This document shows positions 23,542 to 31,467 of a stretch of DNA of 35,377 bases, in pieces. The position numbers and the translations under genes are program-made. Position 1 is the stretch's first letter. Each line of letters opens with the position of its first letter. This DNA comes from an uncultured Alphaproteobacteria bacterium. GTDB taxonomy: Bacteria; Pseudomonadota; Alphaproteobacteria; HIMB59. The stretch lies in contig CACMGP010000002.1 of assembly GCA_902613185.1 (NCBI GenBank), positions 1 to 35,377 of the forward strand. Reading direction: 5' to 3'. The notes beneath the pieces are model-generated. The model was not told where the DNA came from, did not search any database, and was given only the letters and a program-made list of their open reading frames with translations.

Positions 23542-25227
23542 ATGAATAGAAACGAGATAATCACTCTTTTAAAATTCGTAGATAAAACGAGACTTTTATT
23601 TAACAGATCTATTTCAATTAAAACAATTGACGCTGATTGGAATATTTTTTCTTATGTCATCATCAACCATCTTGACAATAAAATTACCACTACTACGAGT
23701 ATCATACAGGCATCAGGTTTGCCATTTGCAACTGGTTTGAGAAGAGTAAAAAAACTCATTCAAGAAAAAAAATTAATTCAAAGATCAAAAACTAAGTCAG
23801 GTAAATCTTTCTCTATTCATCCAAGTAGTAATCTTATTAAAGAATTCACAGATTATTTACTTTCAATCAAAAAAGAGGTGGCCTTGAACTTAGGTTACAA
23901 CGATTTTAATGACAATTATTTTTTTGGAACATCATTATCCGCAGGAAATATTATACCTGCTCCAAATGTTATAATTAATCAAAATAAAAAATATAAAAAA
24001 ATTAACTTTCTTGCCAATGATAATCCCACATTTAAAGTAATAAATAAGAATATTGATTTTTTTGAATATATACTTGATTGTGAAATTGAACTTACTATAG
24101 AAGGTGATTTGAATAAACTACTTAATGAAATAATTAAAAATTCCTCATCAAATAAAAAGTCTAAATTTGACATTGTTGCTTTTAATATTCCATGGATTGG
24201 ACAGTTAACTAAATTAAATTGCCTTCTTCCTTTAAATAATTTTGTGAAAGATGTTGGGATAAATTTAAATGACTTTCACTATTCAGGAGTAAGATCAAGT
24301 TCTTTTAATAAAAAACTTTATGGGATACCAATCGAGGCAATTCCTGATCTATTATTTTATAGAACAGATATTTTTCAAAAATATGCTTTGAGTCCACCAA
24401 AAACATTTCAGGATTTGCTCCGTGCCTGTGATGTATTAAAAGCTGATAAACAGATAGAAAGTCCTATTTCTTGGCCAGCTAAAAAAGGACAACCACTTGC
24501 CACTAGTTTTATATTAGCTATGGCAAATTATGGAAAACCATATGTAAACCTTAGGTACATTGGAAAAAATATTTATGATTTGGACGTAGAAAAAACACTT
24601 TTAAAGGCAAATTTTTTATCTGATGCATCTTTTGAGGCAGCAAAAATGTTGAAAAAATTGACAGCATACTCACCAAACGAGCTATCTGCTCATTCCAATG
24701 ATGAATGTGTTGAATATTATAGTCAGGGTAAATCAGCAATGGTAATGAATTGGAGTAGTAGAGCACATTTGTTTGAACTAAATGAGGCTTCACCCGCATA
24801 CAAGAAAACTGGTTATTTACCAAGACCTGCTGGAAATTCCTCTTTTCAAGTATCTCCAATAGGTGGGTTTTCGTTGGGTATACCTTCAAATATCTCTCCT
24901 GAAAAAATACCTTTTGTTATGAAAAATATTCGAAATTTTGTCTCTCCTGAGTTTATAAAATATTATATCGAACATGGCAGTTTATCATCTCCCGTTTTTA
25001 GTGTCGTTAATGATCCTGAAGTAAGAGCTCTTAGTCCAATATTTAATGAAATTGATAAAATGGAAAAGGAGGAAAAAATTATAGAGTGGGCAAGATATCC
25101 TCTACCGACCTATTCAAATATTATTGAAGATGTTGGTCATAAAATTTATGAGTATATTTTTTTGAATAAGGATTTGGAAGCTACACTAAAAAGTTGTCAA
25201 CAAAGTGCCGAAAAATATTTAAATTAA
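23542..25227 (+). CDS. Winged-helix regulator fused to a MalE-like solute-binding domain
   Basis: This 561-residue protein has no signal peptide or membrane helix, hence is predicted cytoplasmic. Residues about 33-95 look like a winged helix-turn-helix (TTSIIQASGLPFATGLRRVK as the HTH, then a basic wing KLIQRSKTKSGKSFSI). Residues about 155-555 match the family 1 extracellular solute-binding fold: FDIVAFNIPWIGQL, LLPLNNFV, KLYGIPIEAIPDLLFYRTDIF, PPKTFQDLL, and later GKSAMVMNWSSRA. I infer a one-component transcription factor that senses a sugar-like ligand with a domain normally found in the periplasm. The logic resembles SgrR, which uses an unrelated SBP family. It is divergent from the transporter operon and close to three copies of one palindrome. 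Confidence 0.85.
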   Translation: MNRNEIITLLKFVDKTRLLFNRSISIKTIDADWNIFSYVIINHLDNKITTTTSIIQASGLPFATGLRRVKKLIQEKKLIQRSKTKSGKSFSIHPSSNLIKEFTDYLLSIKKEVALNLGYNDFNDNYFFGTSLSAGNIIPAPNVIINQNKKYKKINFLANDNPTFKVINKNIDFFEYILDCEIELTIEGDLNKLLNEIIKNSSSNKKSKFDIVAFNIPWIGQLTKLNCLLPLNNFVKDVGINLNDFHYSGVRSSSFNKKLYGIPIEAIPDLLFYRTDIFQKYALSPPKTFQDLLRACDVLKADKQIESPISWPAKKGQPLATSFILAMANYGKPYVNLRYIGKNIYDLDVEKTLLKANFLSDASFEAAKMLKKLTAYSPNELSAHSNDECVEYYSQGKSAMVMNWSSRAHLFELNEASPAYKKTGYLPRPAGNSSFQVSPIGGFSLGIPSNISPEKIPFVMKNIRNFVSPEFIKYYIEHGSLSSPVFSVVNDPEVRALSPIFNEIDKMEKEEKIIEWARYPLPTYSNIIEDVGHKIYEYIFLNKDLEATLKSCQQSAEKYLN

Positions 25228-25228
25228 A

Positions 25229-26050
25229 TTATTTTATTTCCATTTTTTCTGCAGGCTGAGGTGGTGCAAAAGGATACCCTCCCCACACCGACTGATCAAA
25301 GTTTACAACAGAACCTGTCATCATACCTGAGTCATCAGATGCTAAAAATGTTACTGCTTTAGCTACCTCCTTTGGATCAAGCAATCTTCCAAATGGTTGA
25401 GCTTTACCAGCATCTTCTAGCCAATTTTCTGAGGCGCCATGATATTTTGTTTGAATCTCATGCTCTCCATCCGAAGCCATCCAACCAATATTTAATTGAT
25501 TAACTCTTATTTTATTTTTTAATAATGCGAATGCTGTATTTCTAGTTAATGTTGCAAGAGCCCCCTTTGATACACAATAAGTTGATATGAATGGTTGGCC
25601 AGTCATAGCTGCTACAGATCCAATATTAATTATTGAACCTTCTATGTTTTGTTCAATCATAATTTTCACAGTATCTTGAATTAAAAAATAAGGACCTTTT
25701 AAGTTGGTACCTATCATTTTATCGAATAATTCTTCGCTCGTATTAACAATATCTCCCCTATCAGTAATACCGGCAGCGTTAACAAGAACATCCAATCTCC
25801 CAAATTCTTGTTTGGCAACTGAAACTGCATTTCTACACTCTTGGACCTCTCCTAGGTCTGTTTTTACAAAAATTACTTTACATCCAGTTTCATCTTGAAT
25901 TTTTTTTGCTACCTCATTTCCTTTATCTTCTTTTCTACCAATTGTGACAACACCTTCAGCTCCGCTATCAGCAAAATTTTTTGCGATTGCTGCCCCTAAA
26001 CCTTGTGTTCCTCCAGTCACTAGTGCAAACTTTCCCTTAATACTATTCAT
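25229..26050 (-). CDS. SDR family oxidoreductase beside iolE
   Basis: This classical SDR has 273 residues. The cofactor motif TGGTQGLG is at 12-19, NAAG at 91-94 and the catalytic triad S145, Y158, K162. The C-terminal part has an unusual substrate loop (NIGWMASDGEHEIQ ... YHGASENWLEDAG) and ends FDQSVWGGYPFAPPQP instead of the common DGG tail. Its ATG overlaps the iolE stop by eight bases, so it is translationally coupled to inositol catabolism. It may oxidise another inositol isomer or a ring ketone derivative; the exact substrate cannot be read from sequence. Only one base separates its stop from that of the convergent regulator gene. Confidence 0.87.
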   Translation of the reverse strand: MNSIKGKFALVTGGTQGLGAAIAKNFADSGAEGVVTIGRKEDKGNEVAKKIQDETGCKVIFVKTDLGEVQECRNAVSVAKQEFGRLDVLVNAAGITDRGDIVNTSEELFDKMIGTNLKGPYFLIQDTVKIMIEQNIEGSIINIGSVAAMTGQPFISTYCVSKGALATLTRNTAFALLKNKIRVNQLNIGWMASDGEHEIQTKYHGASENWLEDAGKAQPFGRLLDPKEVAKAVTFLASDDSGMMTGSVVNFDQSVWGGYPFAPPQPAEKMEIK

Positions 26051-26954
26051 CTCTATAATCCTCTATCTCATATCCATACATACTTAAGCACTCTACAAGT
26101 TCTTTATTTCCAATTTTAGCGTATTCAAATGGGTTTGCTTTGGCAGGATCTTGCTCTGCCTCGACAATGAACCATCCCTCGTAGTTATTATTTGATAATG
26201 TCTCAACTACTTCCTTAAAATTAATATTTCCATCTCCAGGTACTGTGAAAGCCCCTTCTAACACAAAATCTAAAAAACTTTTTTTTGATCGATCTAAATC
26301 ATTTACAACCTTTGAACGAATGTCTTTAGCATGAAAGTGATTTATTCTTTTTGCATATTTATTTATTACTCTCAAAGAGTTGCCTCCTGCAAAGGTCATA
26401 TGGCCTGTGTCAAATAAGATTTTTACTGCCTCACCTGTGTGGTTCATCAATTTATCAAGCTCATCCTCAGTCTCAATCGCTGTACCCATGTGATGATGAA
26501 ATGAAATTGGCACACCAAAATCTGCGCAAAATTCTGCAAATAATGTTAGTTTTCTTCCATACTCTCTAAAGTCCTCACTGTGTATTTTTCTTTTTGTGTT
26601 TAAAGGAGCATTTCTAATATTTTGGATAGTTCCAGATGTTTCTCCATATGCTAAAACTGCTGCGCCTAGGTCTCTGAAGAGAGTGAGTTGTTGAAGGACT
26701 TTATCTTTTTCATTTTCTAGGTCATTATCGAGCACAGTTCCTGAATACCACCCTGATGCCAGGTATAATTTGTGATTTTTTAAAATTGGACCTAGTTTTT
26801 CAGGAGTTTTTGGAAATTTTCCACCTGTTTCCACACCTGTAAATCCAGCAAGTTTTGACTCACTAAGGCAGGTATCCAAGGAAGTCTCTCCTCCAAGTTC
26901 AGGTAAATCATCATTGGACCATGCTATGGGTGCTATTCCCAATTTTGCTTTCAT
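26043..26954 (-). CDS. iolE: myo-inosose-2 dehydratase
   Basis: This 303-residue TIM-barrel enzyme of the AP-endonuclease-2/xylose-isomerase-like superfamily dehydrates 2-keto-myo-inositol to 3D-trihydroxycyclohexane-1,2-dione. The N-terminus GIAPIAWSNDDLPELGG and the ETGGKFPKTP segment are signatures of IolE. Metal and substrate residues lie in SFHHHMGTAIE, LFDTGHMTFAGG and HFHAKDIR, with the late glutamate in WFIVEAEQDP. A strong GAGGAGG ribosome-binding site precedes the ATG. It is divergent from iolG, and the shared promoter region carries the third palindrome copy. Confidence 0.95.
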   Translation of the reverse strand: MKAKLGIAPIAWSNDDLPELGGETSLDTCLSESKLAGFTGVETGGKFPKTPEKLGPILKNHKLYLASGWYSGTVLDNDLENEKDKVLQQLTLFRDLGAAVLAYGETSGTIQNIRNAPLNTKRKIHSEDFREYGRKLTLFAEFCADFGVPISFHHHMGTAIETEDELDKLMNHTGEAVKILFDTGHMTFAGGNSLRVINKYAKRINHFHAKDIRSKVVNDLDRSKKSFLDFVLEGAFTVPGDGNINFKEVVETLSNNNYEGWFIVEAEQDPAKANPFEYAKIGNKELVECLSMYGYEIEDYRDE

Positions 26955-26973
26955 AAACCCCTCCTCAAGAAAG

Positions 26974-26979
26974 ATTATA
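26974..26979 (-). promoter_or_regulatory. Candidate -10 element of iolE
   Basis: TATAAT is read on the minus strand, a few bases before the GAGGAGG ribosome-binding site. The palindrome centre (27020) is 41 bp upstream. Confidence 0.45.
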
Positions 26980-27011
26980 AATAAATAAACCTTTTAAAGA
27001 ATACTTAAATT

Positions 27012-27028
27012 TTATTCAAAATGAATTT
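27012..27028. promoter_or_regulatory. Operator-like palindrome, copy 3
   Basis: TTATTCAAAATGAATTT has the core ATTCAAAATGAAT (27014-27026) identical to copy 1, with only the outermost bases changed. It is centred between the divergent iolE and iolG genes. It belongs to the same motif family as the sites at 18700 and 23495. Confidence 0.65.
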
Positions 27029-27056
27029 TTTTTTATTTTTTAAATTAAAAGAATAC

Positions 27057-27062
27057 TATACT
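27057..27062 (+). promoter_or_regulatory. Candidate -10 element of iolG
   Basis: TATACT lies eight bases before the ATG with no Shine-Dalgarno between. The palindrome centre is 37 bp upstream. Confidence 0.4.
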
Positions 27063-27070
27063 TCTGTGAT

Positions 27071-28075
27071 ATGAAAAAAGTCAGTATTGCAGTTATTGGG
27101 TGCGGGCGTATTGGCCAAATGCATGCTAAGAATATTCAACTTCATGAACAGACAAATTTAGTATGCATTTATGACCCAAATGAAGAATTTGCAAAAAAAG
27201 TATCAAATGATTTAAGCGTACTTGCTGTGAAAAGTGTTGACGATATTTTTAACAATAATGATATTGATGCTGTTCTTATATCTTCCCCAACAAATACACA
27301 TATTGATTTCATAGAAAGATCTGTTGCATCAAAGAAACCTGTTTTGTGTGAGAAACCTATTGACCTCGATATAAAAAAAGTAAATGAGTTTTCAAAAAGA
27401 CTTCTAGGTAATAAAGTTCCAATACAATTAGGCTTTAATAGAAGATTTGATCCTGGTCATCAGGCTGCAAAAAAATCTTATATTGATGGTGAAATTGGTG
27501 AGCTTCATCAATGTCTGATTACATCTAGAGATCCTGGTCTGCCGAGTTGGGATTATTTAAAAGTGTCTGGTGGGCAATTTAGAGATATGACAATTCATGA
27601 TTTTGATTTAGCCCGTTTTATGCTTGGTGAAGAACCAGTTAAAGTATTTGCAATTTCTAATGCTTTAATAGATCCAAAAATAAAATCTGAATTAAATGAT
27701 AGTGACACCTTGATGATCATAATGGAAACAGCCTCGGGGAAACAATGTCACATAAACAACTCTAGATCAGCAACTTATGGATACGATCAAAGAGTTGAGT
27801 TGTTTGGAAGTAAAGGGATGGTTATATCTGAAAATAGAAAGCCACATGAATTGAAAAAATATAATTCAGAGTTTGTTGATAAGAGTGAGCCCTATTTAAA
27901 TTTTTTTATTGAGAGATACCAAGAGTCTTATATGAATTCTATTAGCTCATTTGTCGAAACAATTTTGGAAAAAAAGCCTGTATCTGTTGGCTTTGAGGAC
28001 GGAAGAAGAGCTCTTCTCTTAGCCGAAACTGCCTATAAATCTGTCAAAAGTGGGAGGATGGAAAATATTGATTAA
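27071..28075 (+). CDS. iolG: Inositol 2-dehydrogenase
   Basis: This NAD-dependent enzyme oxidises myo-inositol to 2-keto-myo-inositol, the first catabolic step. At 334 residues it has the usual IolG length. The Rossmann motif IGCGRIG is at 9-15, and catalytic K95 lies in CEKPIDLD. D172 and H176 in RDMTIHDFDLARF fall at the same numbers as in Bacillus subtilis IolG. The segments QLGFNRRFDP and NNSRSATYGYDQRVE are further IolG signatures. It is divergent from iolE, which encodes the next enzyme. Scyllo- or chiro-inositol activity cannot be excluded. No Shine-Dalgarno is seen. Confidence 0.93.
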   Translation: MKKVSIAVIGCGRIGQMHAKNIQLHEQTNLVCIYDPNEEFAKKVSNDLSVLAVKSVDDIFNNNDIDAVLISSPTNTHIDFIERSVASKKPVLCEKPIDLDIKKVNEFSKRLLGNKVPIQLGFNRRFDPGHQAAKKSYIDGEIGELHQCLITSRDPGLPSWDYLKVSGGQFRDMTIHDFDLARFMLGEEPVKVFAISNALIDPKIKSELNDSDTLMIIMETASGKQCHINNSRSATYGYDQRVELFGSKGMVISENRKPHELKKYNSEFVDKSEPYLNFFIERYQESYMNSISSFVETILEKKPVSVGFEDGRRALLLAETAYKSVKSGRMENID

Positions 28076-28085
28076 ATTTATGCAT

Positions 28086-28099
28086 TTATTCATGAATAA
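28086..28099. promoter_or_regulatory. Palindrome with the same half-site but no spacer
   Basis: TTATTCATGAATAA is a perfect 14-bp palindrome 51 bases upstream of the aldolase gene. Its TATTCA/TGAATA arms match the operator-like motif, but the three central bases are missing, which would rotate one half-site on the helix. It may be a different operator or chance. Confidence 0.35.
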
Positions 28100-28110
28100 T
28101 AAAAAATTGT

Positions 28111-28116
28111 TATAAT
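28111..28116 (+). promoter_or_regulatory. Candidate -10 element of the HpcH/HpaI aldolase gene
   Basis: TATAAT follows the perfect palindrome at 28086, which would overlap the -35 position. A second, weaker hexamer (TAGTAT, 28135-28140) ends ten bases before the ATG. The choice between them is open. Confidence 0.3.
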
Positions 28117-28150
28117 TATATTTTTAAATAATTTTAGTATCTAACACTCA

Positions 28151-28972
28151 ATGATTGAAAACAAAGTAAAAACTAAATGGCAAAAAAAAGAAATAGTTCT
28201 AAATAGTTTTTTATCAATACCCAATACTTTTACTGCTGAAATTATGTCTGAGCAGGGTTATGACGCCCTGACCATTGACTATCAACATGGGATGATTGGC
28301 TTTAGTGATTTATTTACAATGTTGCAAAGTATTAGAAATAGTGGTGTCACTCCAATCTGTAGAGTTTCAGGACTAGATCACGCCGTAATATCTAAAGTCA
28401 TGGATGCAGGAGCATTGGGAATAATATGTCCTATGATTAATAATAAAGACCAAGCGCAAAAACTTGTTCAAGATTGTAAATATCCACCAGTGGGTATCAG
28501 AAGTTTTGGTCCAACGAGAGCTAACTTTTCAGTTAGTTCAAATTATTTTTACGAGTCAAATGAGGGAACCTTTTGTCTAGCTATGATAGAAACTCAAGAA
28601 GCATTTGATAATCTTGATGATATAGCATCCACACCTGGTCTTGATGGACTTTATATTGGTACAGCAGATTTAACGATAGGACTGAACAAAGGAGAGTTAA
28701 CACCTGGATTTGATCGAACAGAACCTGAGATGATTGAGTCTAAAAAGAAAATTTTAGAAATTGCTCATAAACATGGGAAAGTTGCATGTCTTCATTGTGG
28801 AACTCCAGAGTATGCTGCAAAGGCTACCGAATGGGGTTTTGATCTTGTTACCATTACTAATGATGTAAGGTTGCTATCAGGTGCTGCGGCAACTCATGTA
28901 AGAAAGTTTAAAGAGCTAACTAATCAAAAACACGATGAGTCTGATAAAGATAATAATCCTAGCTCTTACTAG
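28151..28972 (+). CDS. HpcH/HpaI family aldolase
   Basis: This class II (metal-dependent) pyruvate aldolase has 273 residues. Active-site residues match HpcH closely: H46 (DYQHG), R71 (CRVSG), E147 (MIETQEA) and D173 (GTADLTIG). The PMINNKDQAQKLV and PPVGIRSFGPTRA segments are typical. The family cleaves 2-keto-3-deoxy sugar acids or 4-hydroxy-2-oxo acids to pyruvate (or oxaloacetate) plus an aldehyde. Beside iolG a sugar-acid substrate is likely. A palindrome lies upstream. Its stop is nine bases from the stop of the convergent ABC ATPase gene. Confidence 0.9.
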   Translation: MIENKVKTKWQKKEIVLNSFLSIPNTFTAEIMSEQGYDALTIDYQHGMIGFSDLFTMLQSIRNSGVTPICRVSGLDHAVISKVMDAGALGIICPMINNKDQAQKLVQDCKYPPVGIRSFGPTRANFSVSSNYFYESNEGTFCLAMIETQEAFDNLDDIASTPGLDGLYIGTADLTIGLNKGELTPGFDRTEPEMIESKKKILEIAHKHGKVACLHCGTPEYAAKATEWGFDLVTITNDVRLLSGAAATHVRKFKELTNQKHDESDKDNNPSSY

Positions 28973-28981
28973 TAAAAAATA

Positions 28982-29773
28982 CTATACGGCCTCAAGCTCT
29001 TTTGCTAGATCACCTATTTGAGCGCCACCAGCCATTAAACGCTTAACATCATCTCCGCCTAATTCTGATGACTTTCCAGATCCTATTACTTCACCCAAGC
29101 TTAAAAATGTAAATCGATCAGCTATTAGCCTCGCATGGATTTCATTGTGAGTAATCAAAATAATTGCGATATTCCCTAATTGTTGGACTTTTTTTATAGT
29201 CTTTAATACTTCCATTTGTTGTTTTTGTCCAAGAGCCGATGTTGGCTCATCCAAGATTAATATTTTAGCTCCAAAGTATATCGCTCTAGCAATCGCCAAA
29301 GTTTGTCTCTGTCCTCCAGACATCGTACCTACTAACTGAGTCGGATCAGAGATATTTATTCCTATCTTGCCCATCTCAGCGATAGTAATTTCATTCATAT
29401 TTTTAAAATCTAATATTCCAAGAGGTCCTGGGCCTTTTTTTAACTCATTACCCAAAAAAAAGTTTCTAGTAACCGATGTAAGTGCGTTCAATGCTAAATC
29501 TTGGTAAACAGTTCCTATGCCTGCGCTTGTAGCTTCTCTTGGGGATCCAAATTTCACTTCATTTCCATCAACTTTAATCACACCAGATGTAGGTTTGTGA
29601 ACACCTGATAAAACTTTTATCAGAGTTGATTTTCCGGCACCATTATCACCAAGAAGTGCGTGAACCTCTCCAGGCAAAACATTTAAGGAGACACCGTTCA
29701 GTGCTGTGAATGTACCAAACTTTTTAACTAAATTTGTAATCTCAATAAATGGGGCTTGATTATCTTGACCCAT
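28982..29773 (-). CDS. Sugar ABC transporter ATP-binding protein (FrcA type, single domain)
   Basis: This is a 263-residue single ABC domain, unlike the double RbsA-type protein of the other transporter. Walker A GDNGAGKST is at 42-50, the signature is MSGGQRQTLAIARA, Walker B is ILILDEPTSAL and the H-loop is ITHNE. The closest class is FrcA/IatA, which forms homodimers for fructose or inositol uptake. Its start overlaps the permease stop by one base. With the iol genes beside it, inositol or another simple sugar is a reasonable substrate, but this is inferred from position only. Confidence 0.93.
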   Translation of the reverse strand: MGQDNQAPFIEITNLVKKFGTFTALNGVSLNVLPGEVHALLGDNGAGKSTLIKVLSGVHKPTSGVIKVDGNEVKFGSPREATSAGIGTVYQDLALNALTSVTRNFFLGNELKKGPGPLGILDFKNMNEITIAEMGKIGINISDPTQLVGTMSGGQRQTLAIARAIYFGAKILILDEPTSALGQKQQMEVLKTIKKVQQLGNIAIILITHNEIHARLIADRFTFLSLGEVIGSGKSSELGGDDVKRLMAGGAQIGDLAKELEAV

Positions 29774-31362
29774 TATATACTACCTATAATTCTTTTTCGG
29801 ATATTTTCATTTGTTAGCGCAGAGGCTATGATTACTAAACCTAAAAAGACTCTATAAAATGATCCATCGATTCCAGGGATATAGAAGAAAGCCTCTTTTG
29901 CTATTCCAAAAATAAATGCACCAACACATATACCTAAAATTGTTCCAAAGCCACCTGTTAGTACAACACCGCCAATAACAGCAGCAGCAATTGCCTCTAA
30001 TTCTTTTAAATTTCCTTTAGCCGCATCTGCGGTATTAACCTCGAAAACTTGGCAAGTTGCAAATACAGTTGCACAAAAAGCAGAAAACATAAATAGAGAT
30101 ACTTTAACTTTATCTGTAGGCACACCATTAGCTTTAGCAGCACTTAAGTTTCCACCAGTAGAATAAATCCAGTTACCAGCCTGTGTTCTACTTAGAACAA
30201 CATAACAGATTATGGCTATAATAAGCCAAATCATTACACAAGAGTACAGCCCTGGAGCAAATTGGTTTCCAAAATTATTGGTATTCCAATCAATTGGAAA
30301 ATATAGCCAATCAAATACAGGCTCTAAAATATCTCCACCAAAAAAGTTAGCGACAGGTTGAGCTGAGTATAATGAATCTATATAAACCCTTGCTATATCA
30401 ACATCTGTGACAGTTTTTGCAACTACAGGATCGATTTTAAAGTTAGCAATTTTTTCTTGTATCATCCCGACCATATATTCGTTTCCAGTAGCCTGAGCAT
30501 TTGCTAGAGCTTCTTGCAAAGGTTTGGTGCCTTTATCCACCAAAATTTGAGTTTTGGCATCTGCTACCCTTTGATATGTATATTCGAGTCTTTCAGTTAT
30601 TGCTGCTACTGTATCAGCTGGTAATGTTTGAGCTAAAGATACAAGGTCAGCTTCTGGAAGAGCTTTTGCTTTTTCACGAACCATTTCACCATGTCCGGGA
30701 ACATTTACAATATTTTTAATATCTGGGATTTCTGTAACTGTTGTAGCGCCTTTAGCTTGATCTGGTCTATGATTGAAAGAGCGAAGAGAAACTTCTGTAA
30801 GTCCTCTTAAAAAAAATAATCCACCAAGTGTAACGATGAAAGAAGGTAAGCCTGATCTAACTACAATGGTACCTTGTATCCATCCAAAAAAAAGTGTGAA
30901 ACATAAAGTAATAAATATTGCTAGTATTGGGGAAACATCAGCAATGTGGAAAACCGTATAAAATTCTATATGGAAACCTCCCTCAAAAGATATATAGGGA
31001 ACAATAAATGAAAAACCCCACCTTAAAATCATTGCCATACAGGCTCCTGCGAAACCAATCATAGATCCAATAGATAAGTCAAACTCACCAGCAATTATTA
31101 AAAGCCCAGCACCAATTGCTATGATTCCAAGTTGAGATATAACTCTTAGAAAGTTTCTAATACCTAGTGCATTAAAACCCTCACCTGTAAAAGGGTTCCA
31201 AGACATTTCACCAGCAGGGATGGAGAAATAGCCAAGCATTCCAAATAAAAGCAGCATAACTCCAATAGGTCCAATTTCTGGTCTTGAAACCAGTGTGGTA
31301 AGCCAAGTTTTCTTTTGGTGCCTATCAGACTCTTGTCTTTGGGGAGTTGAGGTTTTAGCCAT
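29773..31362 (-). CDS. Sugar ABC transporter permease with a large insertion
   Basis: This 529-residue permease belongs to a family normally 320-350 long. The family motif GEFDLSIGSMIGFAG (92-106) and late GGVVLTGGFGTILG are intact. Between VTLGGLFFLRGLTE (177-190) and the next helix (from about 370) lies an extra, soluble, mostly helical segment of roughly 150 residues (about 197-350). It is rich in Ala, Lys and Asp and has no membrane span. By family topology this loop should face the periplasm, where it could meet the binding protein. The reading frame is uninterrupted, so it is not a fusion artefact of a frameshift. Confidence 0.9.
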   Translation of the reverse strand: MAKTSTPQRQESDRHQKKTWLTTLVSRPEIGPIGVMLLLFGMLGYFSIPAGEMSWNPFTGEGFNALGIRNFLRVISQLGIIAIGAGLLIIAGEFDLSIGSMIGFAGACMAMILRWGFSFIVPYISFEGGFHIEFYTVFHIADVSPILAIFITLCFTLFFGWIQGTIVVRSGLPSFIVTLGGLFFLRGLTEVSLRSFNHRPDQAKGATTVTEIPDIKNIVNVPGHGEMVREKAKALPEADLVSLAQTLPADTVAAITERLEYTYQRVADAKTQILVDKGTKPLQEALANAQATGNEYMVGMIQEKIANFKIDPVVAKTVTDVDIARVYIDSLYSAQPVANFFGGDILEPVFDWLYFPIDWNTNNFGNQFAPGLYSCVMIWLIIAIICYVVLSRTQAGNWIYSTGGNLSAAKANGVPTDKVKVSLFMFSAFCATVFATCQVFEVNTADAAKGNLKELEAIAAAVIGGVVLTGGFGTILGICVGAFIFGIAKEAFFYIPGIDGSFYRVFLGLVIIASALTNENIRKRIIGSI

Positions 31363-31417
31363 TATTTAATTTATATAATTTTAATAAAGATCATTCAGTT
31401 TAATTATACTTAAATAT

Positions 31418-31448
31418 AAAAAAAGTGGGCAGTTTACTACCCACTTTT
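31418..31448 (-). terminator. Hairpin with T-run after the second binding-protein gene
   Basis: AAAAGTGGG and CCCACTTTT form a 9-bp stem with a 10-base loop; on the minus-strand transcript it ends in a run of seven U. It lies 20 bases after the binding-protein stop and before the permease. It is most likely a partial terminator that lets binding protein exceed permease and ATPase. Confidence 0.8.
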
Positions 31449-31467
31449 CAAGATTTATAAGATTATA

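Noticed and set aside
28966-28975. TTACTAGTAA palindrome at the aldolase stop codon
   Set aside because: It is ten bases only, includes the stop codon, and has no T-run, so it is not a terminator.
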